In this document: positions 1 through 11,112 of the stretch, piece after piece
Position numbering within the stretch: position 1 is the first letter of the stretch
Layout: each line of letters starts with the position of its first letter
NCBI GenBank assembly: GCA_933207985.1
Contig: OW240914.1
Coordinates: 286,395,117-286,459,116 of the forward strand
Length of the DNA: 64,000 nucleotides
Direction of reading: 5' to 3'
DNA from: Pelobates cultripes
Lineage: Eukaryota > Chordata > Amphibia > Anura > Pelobatidae
Translations under genes and position numbers: made by a program
The notes under the pieces: generated by a model
What the model saw: the letters and a program-made list of their open reading frames with translations, nothing else
The model's database searches: none
Told to the model about the DNA's origin: nothing

Positions 1-684
1 TGTATTTTCAGTTACAGAAATTTTCGTAGTTTTAGTTCCGTGTTTAAAGTGATCATTGATAAGATAAACATTCATACATTAATTCAGTTTTAGAAAAGGT
101 TTAAATGATCTTTATGTGCATATGCCAAATGATATACTTGCAGGGTAATAAGACATTAACCCATTCTCTCCTAGAAATTATTTAATTTTCACGTTTGTTA
201 AAAAGCTACCAACAGCCTGTAGATGTTTGCAACTAAAAATTGCCAATACCTCTGAATTTAACGTCTGCTTACTACTCACATCCAACTCAATACTGTCTGT
301 GTCTAAAGGGTTACTCCAAAGAAAAAAACAGCTATTTAAAAAAAACAAAAAAAAAAAACAGTGGTTGTGGTCAGAGTAATCCTTACTGTCCTGGTTCCTG
401 AAAATTGAAGAAAAAAATGAAAATAAAGCAATAATAAAAATCAAGTAGTAATTCCACACCGAGGTCACATACTCCTGGCATCCAGATCCTCGTCAAGTGG
501 TATCATTCCCCCTTACTGAGGGGATAACTTGGTGCCATGAGTTGGGGGGGGAGGGGGGGATGGTATGTTACACCATTGGTCATCTGCCACCAGGATACTG
601 TACATACTGATGACACACATCCAACATGTGCACAATTCACATTAGACAGCCTTGAATACTTGTTCTGGGCTGGATAATGACACT
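1..684. other. No gene recognised
   Basis: AT-rich sequence with an A-rich run near 330-360 and a G-rich run near 545-560. No reading frame here has recognisable domains and no repeat family could be assigned. Confidence 0.5.
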
Positions 685-764
685 TTAAGCGCTTAAGGAC
701 ACATGACATGTGTGACATGTCATGATTCCCTTTTATTCCAGAAGTTTGGTCCTTAAGGAGTTAA
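685..764 (-). mobile_element. 72-bp TTAA-flanked MITE (CCCCTTAAGG family)
   Basis: Core 689-760 is flanked by TTAA on both sides (685-688 and 761-764). It is the reverse complement of a second copy at 48600-48671, which is also exactly 72 bp. Both share ends of the type CTTAAGGAC...GTCCTTAAG and an inner palindrome around ACATGTCATG. TTAA duplication is typical of piggyBac and Kolobok transposition. The element carries no coding capacity and must have been moved in trans. Here the outer ends have diverged (GCGC and GGAG instead of CCCC and GGGG). Confidence 0.8.
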
Positions 765-1204
765 TGATGCTGCCAGATGTAGTTTCACCTCCATCAGGAA
801 AGAGCTATAATTCTGATGTGATCATGGCGCTTGGAGTAACCCTTCAGTGTCTGTCATTTGCTGCTTTGACGTATGTCTTGATGAAGGTGTTCTTCTTGTC
901 ATGGCAGCTCAACTGGGACTCTGTAAAAGCTGCACTTAGTCCAATTCACCTGTGATTGGCAGAGGCTGGAAGTGTAATATTGTTATCGTTCAGCATTGGC
1001 AATCCACCTTTAGGTACATATAGAAATTCACTCATCAGGAACTAAAACATTAGCACACACATACCAAACCATATATGTGCACAGTTTGTTTTCTTTTCTC
1101 ACACAACATACACATGGATATACTTTTTTTACATTTCTTAATGTTGTTTTATTTTAATCCCACCATTTTAATCCCTCTTCCTTCCCCATTTTGGATTCAT
1201 GCCA
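765..1204. other. No gene recognised
   Basis: A short ORF at 722-955 overlaps the MITE and has no recognisable domain. The rest is AT-rich without a clear repeat. Confidence 0.4.
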
Positions 1205-1805
1205 TTTCACTAGGGATGTGCGTGGGCAAGAACTTTGGTTTGGTTCAGAAATTCGGGTAACTAAAAAATGTGTCTGCTTTGGCAATTCCGACCAACGGCA
1301 TTTGGTTCTGTTCGACACTTCAGAACTGCCGAACATCGTCACTTCGAAACTTTGGCACTGGCATGAAATTCGTATGAATGTACATTTGGAACTAAACGAA
1401 TTGCACATGTTTACATTATATATCCTATATAATAATGGGCTAAGGATGTGTGTCCGATGCAGTCATGCGCAGTAGAGACTGCACAAGACTGCATGGGACA
1501 AACATCCCATGCCAGACGGCAAGGGAGCAAAGTACTTACTTTAGGGTCCACTAGCAGCCGCGATGTGACTCATACAGGATATAATGTCATTGCACAAAAG
1601 GAATTATCTTATTGGTCAAGATTCCTGTCATCATTCACGTAATTTTCCCTTCCTCTCCCTTGTCTTGCCACTTTCTAGAAATCTGAATCACTTTGTCACT
1701 TTGGAACTTTGGCACTTTGGACATACATAAGCATCTAAATGTCCGAATGACTTGAAATTCGTATAAAGGTATATTCGGAATGAAACAAAATCGCACATGT
1801 CTACA
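1205..1805. repeat. Internally repeated non-coding segment
   Basis: Two related stretches, about 1340-1415 and 1690-1805, share blocks such as ACTTTGGCACT, GAAATTCGTAT and TCGCACATGT/TTGCACATGT in the same order, about 370 bp apart. The short ORFs over this region are not supported by domains. It is probably a decayed dispersed repeat; the family is unknown. Confidence 0.4.
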
Positions 1806-2399
1806 TTTCACCATACTCCACTTTCCCATTCTCATCCACTTCCCATCCAGTTTTTAAACCTACTTACTTCTCAGATTGTTCCAATTAATTTTCACAGAGT
1901 CTTTTTTTTAAACAACTTAAGTTTACAATTTTTACTTCCCTCTTCAACTTTGTTTCTGGAAATGAGAAGTAGGAGATTATAGGGGAATGCCAGGTGATTA
2001 GAGATAGTACAGTTAATTTAGTTATGACAATTAGATTAGATATGGTATTAGCTACCATCATAACATTTACTAGATTCCATAGTCCATAGAGAGGCCTAGC
2101 CTAAGTTTCTAGAGGGGGCAGGGGAGAAAAGGAGGGATAATAGGGGGACTGATGTTAAAAGTGGCAAAGTAAGGAGAAGTGCCACCTGTTAGTGGAAGGC
2201 GCATCTTGTCAGTTAGGTTAGTTACAGATGGTGACAGAGAGAGTTGGAGAATAGAGGATGGAAAAATAGGTGACCACCTGCAGATGAGATACATTAGTTC
2301 AGGGAGTATGTGGCTTAAAACAAAGAAAAAACTGTCTCCTCATGGTAGAATTAACTGCATGTATCCTTTTGATTTATCATATGCCGTAGCCTAGATTTC
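1806..2399. other. No gene recognised
   Basis: AT-rich sequence with a purine-rich stretch near 2110-2150. It may contain the lost left end of the downstream DIRS-type element, but no terminal repeat is visible. Confidence 0.3.
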
Positions 2400-2439
2400 T
2401 GCTCCCAGAGAAGACCACTTTACCAGTAGACCATGCTGG

Positions 2440-3090
2440 TTCCCTTAAGGACTCGATGTATCGCAAAATGGACCTTTCTTTGGCTAAGGCTTATGTTGCA
2501 GCAGGTGTTGGACTTCACCGTGCTATAGCTCTTACATCTGCATTTCGGCCTCTTAAACTATGGCTAGAGGATATAGAAGATGATCTTAGGAACGGCAGAA
2601 GCAGATAATCCATTATAGACAGCCTTCAAGATATAAAACTGGTTGCAGACTTTACTACAGAAGCCTTTGTAGACATGGTCATAGCCTTAGCAAGGAACAT
2701 TGTTCTGTCTGTTAAGATCCTGGACCGCTGATTCCTCATCTAAGCACAGTCTCTGTTCCCTTTCAAGGTGAGATGCTCTTCGGTAAGCACTTAGACGAGT
2801 TCATCAAAAGGGCAGCAGAAGGAAGGAAATCATTATTGCCTCAAGATCACAGGCCTAAAAGATCCTTCTGGGATAGGTGGTATGAGGAAAGTTCCTCCTT
2901 TCGAAACAACAGAGCTTACAGTCCTGGCAAAGACTATAGACATCACCAGATTTGCAGAGGAGGTCATTTATTCATCAAAGGTTACAGGACCAGAGACACA
3001 GCTCCATCCAAAAGCTCAAGGTCCTTATGATGGTATACTCTCCCAGATTGAAGGATTTGGAGCTCACTTGCTAAAATTCCATCATGTTTG
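2440..3090 (+). pseudogene. DIRS ORF1 (gag-like) remnant
   Basis: A frame starting near 2451 reads MDLSLAKAYVAAGVGLHRA followed by a short hydrophobic stretch, and it stops at 2606-2608. This resembles the structural ORF found upstream of RT in vertebrate DIRS elements. The continuation to about 3090 is in broken frames with basic, Arg/Ser-rich segments. No zinc knuckle is visible. The assignment rests mostly on position before the RT. The ORF is clearly non-functional. Confidence 0.45.
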
Positions 3091-3119
3091 ATGTTTGGAG
3101 AAAGTCAGTTCAAGACAGA

Positions 3120-3990
3120 TGGGTCTTGAATATTATCCTAGGAGGCTACATTCTAGAGTTCAACAGCATTCCACAGGTCCCAAATGGCCAGGAGACCAAC
3201 AAAAGAGAGATGCTTTGAAAGAGTTCATAAAATCTCTTCAAGCAGAAAGAGTCATCATCAAGGTACCACACAAGATTCATTGGATTCTACTCTCACCTGT
3301 TTCTGACCAAGAAAGCATCAGGGGGTTGGAGACCAATCCTGGACTTACACAGGTTGAATGTATTTCTGAGGGTGAGAAAAATCAAGATGGAATCTCTCTA
3401 ATCCATTCTGAAAATATTTTTTTCCTGGCAAATGGATGATATCCATCAATTTAAAAGATGCTTATTTTCATGTGCCTATTGCCAAACAACACCAGGAGTT
3501 CCTAAGAATCGCTGTAGAAGAAGGGCATTATCAATTTTGAGCTCTTCCCTTCATATTAAGCATGCCCCTCTAAATCCCCAGCCCTCCTCCCCACCCACAC
3601 ACACACATTTACGAAAATACTAGTTGTCCTCATTGCAAAATTGAGGAAAAGACACATTGCAATTTAACACTATCCGGATGACATATTGATCATGGCAGAC
3701 AACAAACAGTCCCTGATTTCTCATGGCCATATTTGTATAAAGACGCTTTCAGAGCATGATTGGCATGTCTCAAAAGATGATTCATCTGGGAGCTTTTTTC
3801 AAGATCTCACAAGAAAACATTTGCCTTTCAAGAGACAGAGGAGAGCATCTACAATCAAAAGCCAGAGAGATATTGGCTGCCAATGTGACTACAGCAGAGT
3901 ACATCATGAGTCTGCTAGGATCAATGTCCTCCACCAAAGGGCTAATAAGATGGGCCCAATGGAGAATGAGACCCTTACAAAATAGTTTCC
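3120..3990 (+). pseudogene. DIRS reverse transcriptase remnant
   Basis: The RT fingers are visible as GGWRPILDLHRLNVFL near 3319-3366. Motif A reads LKDAYFHVPI near 3450-3480 with its catalytic Asp. Motif C is near 3672 as YPDDILIMAD, where the usual residue before DD is Leu or Met. Between motifs A and C the frame is lost and a CA-rich stretch (about 3595-3610) interrupts the palm. The protein would copy the element's RNA into DNA. Frameshifts and stops make it inactive. Confidence 0.75.
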
Positions 3991-4266
3991 TGAGTTAATT
4001 CAAGTCGAGCAATTACTCATCAACTATCAAGCTTCCCCACAAACTCCATCTCTCTCTGCTCTGGTGGCTGTTCAACAAGAACATTTACAGAGGATCTCTT
4101 AGCTAATGCTCACAATGGATGCCAGCCACTGAGGATGGGGCCATCATATGCAAAAACAGATGAGAATGGAAAGCTTTAGCCAAGGGATTTCCATTGCATG
4201 TCCTAAAGTTGCTAGCAGTGTACAAAAAGCCCTAAAAGTATTTCTCATGCTTTTTTTCAGAAGTGG

Positions 4267-4515
4267 ATGAAAGTTCAAGTGGAAAATGCCACAGTTGTAG
4301 CCTATATAAATCACCAAGCAGGAACCAAGAGCTGCAGCCTAATAAAATCCCTGAATCCCATGATATCCTGGGTTCAGAAAAACCTTCAGGGACTAGTAGC
4401 TGTTCATCTCCCTGGTCCAAATAATGTGATAGCCGGATACCTGAGCAGAACAAAAATAGAACCAGGAGAATGGTCGCTTTCCAGCAAGAAATTCAAGAAC
4501 ATAGCGGACAGATAG
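4267..4515 (+). pseudogene. DIRS RNase H-region remnant
   Basis: An 82-residue open stretch contains VENATVVAYINHQAGTKS, then a spaced VAVHLPGPNNVIAGYLSR and PGEWSLS. This arrangement is the C-terminal RNase H/connection region of DIRS polyproteins, where the first motif is normally SDN-TTVVAYIN. Here the Asp of that motif reads as Glu. The segment lies between RT and recombinase as expected, and upstream and downstream frames are broken. Confidence 0.7.
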
Positions 4516-5034
4516 GGACTGCCTCAGATAGATCTACTGGCCAGCAGCAAGAACAACAAAGTTGTTCGGGTTTTCCAGGATGTTCAACTCCATGGCCATA
4601 GGAAGGGACATCCTGTCCAGCGATTGGAACTTTGAACTTGGCTATGTTTTCCCTCCTTTTCCCATGCATGCCCCATTTGTAAGGAAACTTTGTCAGGAAG
4701 CAGTCACAGTCATCCTAATAGCTACTTTCTTGTCTCGCAGACCTTAGTTTTCCCTTCTTCAGAACCTATGCCTGGAACCTCCATGGGAACGTCCTCAGAT
4801 TCCTTATAAAGTTTGGGATGCTTTTCTAGCTGTTCCCAAGGTAATAGATATTCAGCATCCCTGCAACAAAGACATTCTTAATTTCCTTCAAACATGTGTG
4901 GAAAAATGACTAAGCTACAATACCCTTAAAGTACATGCTCTATCCGCACTTACAAACATTAAATGGGCCTTCCATGCAGATATTTCAAGATTCCTAGTGG
5001 CAGTTCTCAAGATTCATCCTCCTTGGGATAACCT

Positions 5035-5646
5035 TTGGTTTTAAGATCTCTAAAGTCAGATCCTTTTGAACCATTAGAATCTATATCTGCTCACTTTCTC
5101 ACATTTAAGACAGTTCTCCTGGTAGCTTCAGCATCAGGAAGATGGGTATTGGAATTGCCAGCCCTCTCTAGGTCTGAGCCTCTTACGGTCTTTCCTCAAG
5201 ACAGAGTTATTCTACGAACAGTTCCAGAATTTAGACCAAAGGTCACATCTCTTTTCCATCTAAATAAGGACATAATCCTCCTCGCTTTATACTCCTTTCA
5301 AGAAAGGGAAGAACAGTCCTTGAACCTTAAACCTCTAGATTTGGTGACATGCCTAAAAATATATATTGAAAGATCTTCCTCTTGGACTTCTTCAAAGAGA
5401 CCATTCGTTATACCATATGGTACTAGAAAAGGGCTTCAGGGATCCATGAATACAATAAGAAGATGGATCATTTCTGCAATCATTCAAGCCTATCAAGCCG
5501 CTAAAGTACCTGTTCCTGAGTGTCTCAAAGCCCATTCAACAAGATCACTTTCTTCATGCTGGGCAGCAGCAGTGAAAGTATCTCCCGAGATGATCTGTAA
5601 AGTAGATATATGGTCTTCTATTATTACTTATATTAGACATTATTAA
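5035..5646 (+). pseudogene. DIRS tyrosine recombinase, C-terminal catalytic part
   Basis: This 203-residue open frame lacks the N-terminal core-binding part, which lies out of frame at about 4750-5034. Catalytic landmarks of the tyrosine recombinase fold are visible: an Arg in the SGRWVLEL segment near residue 37, the H-x-x-R box as AHSTRS near residues 166-171, and the terminal tyrosine within TYIRHY at the very end. The enzyme would circularise and integrate the cDNA of the element. The open frame is unusually well kept next to the RT, but the protein as a whole is broken. Confidence 0.8.
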
Positions 5647-5924
5647 TCGGAATTTAGGAATGCCCAGCCTGTTAAATTTGGAAAAAATGTTCTTTCAGTT
5701 TAATTCGATGGTATTGTATATTCATATATGATATTCAATACACTTTGGTTTTGCATCCCATCGTGTTGGTTGTGTTTATTTCTCTCCCTTAGTAGATATG
5801 GACAGGAAAGGGGAAAATGTATTCATACTTACCATAAGTTTCCTTTCCTGGTCATTGGACATGGAAGCACAAAGATCCCACTCTTGGAATTTTTTGCTTT
5901 GTAACTTAGACTGAGGTCCCTATA

Positions 5925-6045
5925 TACACACACACACATATATTTATGTGTAGGTGTATTTATGTCTGTGTGTATATAAATGTATATTTATATATATATA
6001 TATAAATAAAAAAATAAATAGAAATATATATATCTGTAAATATAG
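5925..6045. repeat. (TA)n/(CA)n microsatellite
   Basis: Alternating TATATA, CACACA and AAATA units. Short ORFs here (Tyr/Ile-rich) are translations of the microsatellite and are not genes. Confidence 0.85.
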
Positions 6046-6289
6046 GTACAAATCCTGGTTCGACCACTGCACCCGTAAGTGTCCCTGGGCAAGGCACCTA
6101 ATGATATATACCTTGCCCACCTCAATAATATGAGAGCAACATGTACCGGCTCGGACGTCGCCCGGATTAACAAGGTCTGCGCCAGATGCTAGGGAACCAG
6201 GGCAATCTGATGACAAGTGGGCTACTGGAAGAAATCATTCCTGGACACGGAGAGAGAACCTAGACCTGCTTGAATGCTACTACAACAGC

Positions 6290-7490
6290 AGACCCAATGA
6301 GAGAGTCTACATGAAACGGATGTGGGAGCTATGGATGAATAAGAGACCATCATCTACCCTAACACCAAAACAACTTGTTACACAACGTTTGAACATCTTC
6401 AAGAGAACTCTAATGTCACAACTGGAAATAAATGGACTACAGATTAATCCATACACCATGAGGAGTAAGAAATTCCCACATCCACATTATTTCCTGCAGA
6501 GAATTGTCAACCTGAATCCATACCCCAAGATGGCATGACAGATATTAGGGAAATGATCCTAGAAAAACAAGCAGTTGTTAACCTGCGGACAAGACTACCG
6601 AAGATCACTCGAAAGCAACCACCAGACAGCATTCTAGCTGAGTTAATGAAGCATTTTTCACAATCCCACCCTGCACCATCACAGAAGCAAACAGGCTCAT
6701 ATATGCCACAGCATTAGTGGTCCTCCAGCTACTTGACTACAAGATCAGGCTCAAAGAGAAGCAATGCCCACCATGGAGACTATGACTAGAAGCCAAGATA
6801 AAGGCAGCAAGGAAGAAAGTTAGTAAGCTGGATCAACTTAACAGAGGTGAAAAGATCAAAGAAAGATCCCGGCTGCTGCGGAAGTAAAAGGATATGCCCA
6901 TACCGGAGGCTCTGGAAACAGTTAAGCAGAGACTGACAGCACTGGCAACCAGACTGAGCAGATTCACCAGAGAAGCAGAGGCTAAGATAATCAATGGCCT
7001 CTTTACCAAAGAGCCATCCCCATGTAACCACCACATCCATGTAACCACCATCCCCATGTAACTACAACATCCCCTCACAAGAGTTGAGACTGAATAGTAC
7101 TTGAAGAATATCTGGGAGCAAGAAGCATCTCATAGCACCGAGGCCCAGTGGCTACTAGAGCTGAAAGCAGACCACTGCATGCTGCCAGAACAGGAACCAG
7201 TCATCATCACAGTCGAAGATATCTAACAGCACACATAAAGAGCTGGTCAGCCCGAGGACCTGACATGATCCATAACTAGTGGATAAAGAAGTTAATAGTG
7301 CTGCAAGAATGCCTAGCCGTACAAATGAACCAGCCACTAGCAACAGGCTCCCATCCTGACTTGCTAACACAAGACAGTTCAATACTGGTTATGAAGGACC
7401 CTCACAAGGGAACAACACCAATAACCTGCCTCACCACAACACTGCTGTCAGGCATTATAGCCTCCAAGATACAAAGGCATATTAGTAAAT
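6290..7490 (+). pseudogene. R4/Dong-type LINE ORF, N-terminal portion (broken)
   Basis: The segments 6311-6538 (starts MKRMWELWMNKRPSS), 6535-6717 and 7298-7498 are pieces of one polyprotein N-terminus in different frames. Between them, 7015-7080 holds about three near-identical units of CATCCCCATGTAACCACC, a local tandem duplication inside the former coding sequence. No nuclease or RT motif lies here. Function is inferred only from position ahead of the RT. Confidence 0.55.
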
Positions 7491-7494
7491 ATAT

Positions 7495-8168
7495 GTGAGC
7501 AATACTCAGACGAAGAATGGAAACAACACCACAGGATCAAAACACCATCTACTGGTAGACCAAGCAGTCACAGGGGATTCCAAGACCAGACAGACCAATC
7601 TGTGTACGGCCTGGATTGACTACAAGAAAGCCTATGACACAATGCCACACACGTGGATACTGGAATTCTTGGCTCTCTGCAAGGTCATCAAGACAATAAG
7701 AGCCTTCATCAAGAACTCGATGGGCAAGTGGAAAAAACTCTAGAAGCCAATTCCAGGACAATTACTCAAGTGAACATTAATTGTGGCATATACCAAGGTG
7801 ATGCGCTATCCCCAATGCTGTTCTGCATAGGCCCCAAGCCCGTTATCCAGATCATCAAGAAGAGTGGATACGGATACAGGTTCAAGAGTGGAGCTACCAT
7901 CAGGTACTTACTCTACATGGACGACATCAAGCTGTATGCCAAGAATGAGCAAGACATTGACTCACTGATCTACCTAACTAGGATATACAACAAGGACATC
8001 AGAATGTCGTTTGGACTAGAGAAGTTCGGGCGGATTATAGCAAAAAGAGGGAAGCTGATCAGGACAGAAGGAGTTGAAGTTCCAGAAGGCCAAATAGAAG
8101 ATGTAGAGAACAGCTACAAGTACCTGTGGGTACTACAAACAACCATGAGGAAGAGGCAAGGAGGATAG
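7495..8168 (+). pseudogene. R4/Dong-type LINE reverse transcriptase
   Basis: Two overlapping frames (7495-7743 and 7653-8168) give, in order, RT motif A (DYKKAYDTMPHTWILEFL), motif B (IYQGDALSPMLFCIG) and motif C (YLLYMDDIKLYAKNE, catalytic YMDD). A frameshift near 7650-7740 separates motif A from motifs B and C. The enzyme would perform target-primed reverse transcription of the LINE RNA. All three catalytic Asp positions are still readable, but the ORF is disrupted. Confidence 0.85.
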
Positions 8169-9149
8169 CAACATCCAAGTACCTCCAAAGAGTCAGACAG
8201 GTCCTGAAGTCCCAGCTCAATGGCAAGAACAAGATCCAAGCCATCAACACATATGTCCTAACATTCATCAGGTACCCAGCTGGAATAATAACCTGGCCAA
8301 GAGAAGAACTGGTCACCATGAATGTGAAGACCAGGAAACTTCTCATTATGAATAGAGGATTCCACCCAAAATCCAGATCGAGGAATGCAGAAAAAGAGGA
8401 GGTTCCTTGGTAAGACAGACCTCTCCATGGGGTGTACCACCGGCAGATAGTGGATGTGGCACACATGACAAAATCCTACCAGTGGTTGGAAAAGGCAGAA
8501 CTGAAAGACAGCACTGAGGCACTAATCATAGCAGCACAGGAGCAGGCACTCAGCATAAGATCAATAGAAGCTGGAGTCTACCACACCAGGCAAGACCCAA
8601 GGTGCAAACTGTGCACCTAGTAGCTGAATGCAAGATGTTAGCAGGAACAGCATACACGGAGAGACACAACCAAGTTGCTGGGATTGTGTACCGAAACATC
8701 TGCACAGAATATGGATTGGACATGCCTAAGTCCAGATGGGAGATACCACAAAGGGTTGTTGAGAATGACAGGGCTAAGATCTTGTGGGACTTCAAGATCC
8801 AGATAGACAAGCAAGTGCTGGCCAACAAACCAGACATCATGGTGGTAGACAACAAAAGACTGCAGTCGTGGTGAATGTGGCAATATCCAGTGACTATAAC
8901 ATCAGGAAGAAGGAACATGAGAAGGTGGACAAATACCAAGGACTGAGAGAAGAACTAGAAAGGATGTGGAAGGTGAAGGCACTAGTAGTCCCAGTTGTGA
9001 TAGGAGCACTCAGGGCTGTGACTCCCAAGTTGGGGGAGTGGCTTCAACAGATTCCAGGTGGGACATCTGAGATCGCTGTCCAGAAGAGTGCAGTACTAGG
9101 AACAGCTAAGATACTGTTCAGAACCCACAAACTCCCAGGCCTCTGGTAA
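8126..9149 (+). pseudogene. R4/Dong-type LINE C-terminus with restriction-like endonuclease
   Basis: Frames 8126-8413, 8432-8620, 8602-8874 and 8784-9149 together form the thumb, a Cys-containing segment (DPRCKLCT near 8595-8619) and a PD-(D/E)XK-like segment (KPDIMVVDNK near 8828-8860), followed by a conserved tail ending KLPGLW and a TAA stop. Three or more frameshifts break it; one near 8865 falls right after the proposed nuclease core. The nuclease would nick the target DNA before reverse transcription. Confidence 0.75.
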
Positions 9150-9268
9150 AGGACCCAAGAATGAGAAATAAACATACCACCCAGGAGGGGTGAGCAAATC
9201 AATTTTTTTTTATATATGTGTGTATATATGTAAAAAATAAATTAAAAAAATTAAATACATATATATAT

Positions 9269-10484
9269 GTAACGGACCGTTTTGCACAAAAGGGGAAAAA
9301 ACCGCTTAGACGATAATCCCCCTTTCAGAGTCAGGCACAGCTACTGTATAATCACCAAAACTCACGAACCGCCAATAAGTGAATGCTCCAAACTCCCGAA
9401 CGGCATACAAGGGAATAAGGTAGCACTTCAAATAAACGAACAGGAACCATACGAATAGCTGCTAGCAGGCGAACAGGAAAAGCTTCCAAGCGGCTTACAC
9501 TCCTGGCAATCAGTCCTTAGCAGCATACAGTAAATCCCCCCAAAGACGAGACAAGGCTCCGTGTTGAGGGTCAAGCAGTGGTCTGTTTAATGAGGGCTAC
9601 CTGCCCAGCTTTTATGCAGGTCTCCCACCTGGTGGACACTCCCCTAGGGGACCAAATGGGAGACTGTGACAAGGGACAGACAAGTATACAAAAGGACACA
9701 CAGTCACAGTATATTCCCACAATGCATCCTGGCTTCCTCCCCTCTGCCCTGGGAGATAATTGGGAAGTAACTCAATTATCTCCCAAGACAAAGGCAAAAC
9801 TCCATTACACACGTGGGAACACAAAACCAGCATAATACTTTAAAATGCACAAAGTAACATTTACTACATAAAACACAGACATGTAACACATCCCCAGATA
9901 GCTCAGGTCTGAGTGCACATTATTAGGTGAATGGCACTCAGACTACACGAATACAGTTCAATCGCCATGGAGCCAAAGTCTTTACAGTCAGTTTCATACG
10001 AATGGGCTCCATGGGATTCCTATCTGGGGTATAAGACATTCACACAAAAATACCGAACACCGGGTCATTCGTGTGCTTTCACCGAACAAGAAGGGAGGTC
10101 GGCGGCTTCAGCGGTGTTCGCGCAAAACTGTGTCCGATTTTAGTTCCATGAAAATAGAGGCGAACACCGCTGTTCATTCGTATGGTTTAAAATGGCCGCG
10201 ACCTCGTGTTCGGGATACGAACGGCGGCCACCCAGCGTTCATCAATTAAGCTGCGGTTAACCGCAGCTTCAGGGAGGTTAATTGCCGGCACACTCCAGCT
10301 CCCAGGTGGTCCAGTCATTCGTACGGTTGTTCGGTAGATTGAAACTACCGAACAACCGGCAGAAAAGCATGAATATGGCTTTTCTGCATGGAAAAATAAA
10401 GTCTTTTAAAAGGGGGCCATAGTCCAAAGGCAGCAGGCGAGCAACCAGGCTTCTCCAATGCAATGTGGCGAGATTGGTCTCGTC

Positions 10485-10487
<3 letters not shown>
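9269..10487. mobile_element. Solo-LTR candidate, about 1.2 kb
   Basis: The segment begins TGTAACGGACC and ends TCTCGTCACA, so it has TG...CA ends with an imperfect short inverted repeat, as in LTRs. It is GC-richer than its flanks and sits inside a (TA)n tract, so a target duplication cannot be read. AATAAA occurs near 10395. Internal text such as ACGAACGGCGGCCACCCAGCG recurs in altered form near 21367-21390. No gag or pol frame is present. A large unclassified MITE is an alternative. Confidence 0.5.
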
Positions 10488-10517
<30 letters not shown>

Positions 10518-10520
<3 letters not shown>

Positions 10521-10788
10521 TGCCACAATGTCAATGTACCCCATCTTTGGCAGGTCCTACACTAACAGCCTAATGTCTGCTCTTATGAGATTAACCACTT
10601 ACTTGAGGAAAAAAATTCCATCTGGGGTTCTCTGCAGTACAAGGCTAAATAGGGCCCTGGGATGAGGCACCTGTGACAGGGAGGGGTGCAAAACCAGGGA
10701 GTTGGCTAGACTCCCAAAGTAAGTGGTAGACATTAGGCTGTTAGTGTAGGACCTGCCAAAGATGGGGTACATTGACGTTGTGGCAGGC
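10518..10788. mobile_element. Fold-back MITE with 61-bp inverted repeats
   Basis: The arms 10518-10578 and 10728-10788 are reverse complements over 61 bp with a single mismatch (AATGTC versus AACGTC). The centre is about 150 bp without coding potential. It is inserted at the end of a (TA)n tract. Related arm sequence (TGTAGGACC...TTGACGT-GGCAG) recurs at about 12737-12783 and in the 47.0-47.64 kb element, so this is a dispersed family. Confidence 0.85.
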
Positions 10789-10996
10789 TTATGCAATGTA
10801 TGATCATATAATGTAACTAAACCCCCATTATTTTTGCCTAGATTAGGTGTTTTAAAAAAAGTAATAAAATCTTTCAACATTGAAGTTGCTGTTTAGTGGA
10901 TAGGTGAGTGCGCTGGATCTTGTGTATTGTATTATTTGGCCCCCAGCAGCACCCCCATTTATGCATGTTCAGGTGAGTGCAGCCAACCCCCTCTTG

Positions 10997-10999
<3 letters not shown>

Positions 11000-11057
<58 letters not shown>

Positions 11058-11112
11058 AAAAACAATATAAAATAAACATTATATATATATATATATATAA
11101 ATATATATATTT
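11000..11112. repeat. (TA)n microsatellite
   Basis: Long alternating TA tract with a short interruption near 11055-11080. The Tyr/Ile-repeat ORFs over it are artefacts. Confidence 0.95.

Larger units (their letters stand above)
2400..5900 (+). mobile_element. Decayed DIRS-type retroelement
   Basis: On the plus strand and in the order expected for DIRS elements, the segment shows a gag-like ORF remnant (about 2440-3090), reverse transcriptase (about 3130-3990), the RNase H region (4267-4515) and a tyrosine recombinase (5035-5646). It is broken by many frameshifts and stops. DIRS elements integrate with a tyrosine recombinase instead of a DDE integrase and normally leave no target-site duplication. 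Neither end is certain. No inverted copy of the right-hand sequence (5700-5900) is seen on the left, so the left end is probably lost. Confidence 0.8.
6050..9225 (+). mobile_element. Decayed R4/Dong (Rex6)-type LINE
   Basis: A non-LTR retrotransposon on the plus strand. Consecutive open segments in shifting frames cover an N-terminal region (6311-6538), reverse transcriptase (about 7495-8168), a thumb/linker (8126-8413), a zinc-finger-like segment (about 8590-8640) and a restriction-like endonuclease (about 8760-9149). The end is followed by an AT-rich tail at 9200-9270. The order RT, then Cys finger, then PD-(D/E)XK-like domain is that of R2/R4-type LINEs, which use a site-specific nicking nuclease. 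I infer R4/Dong (Rex6) from recognition of the C-terminal sequence. Confidence 0.8.
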
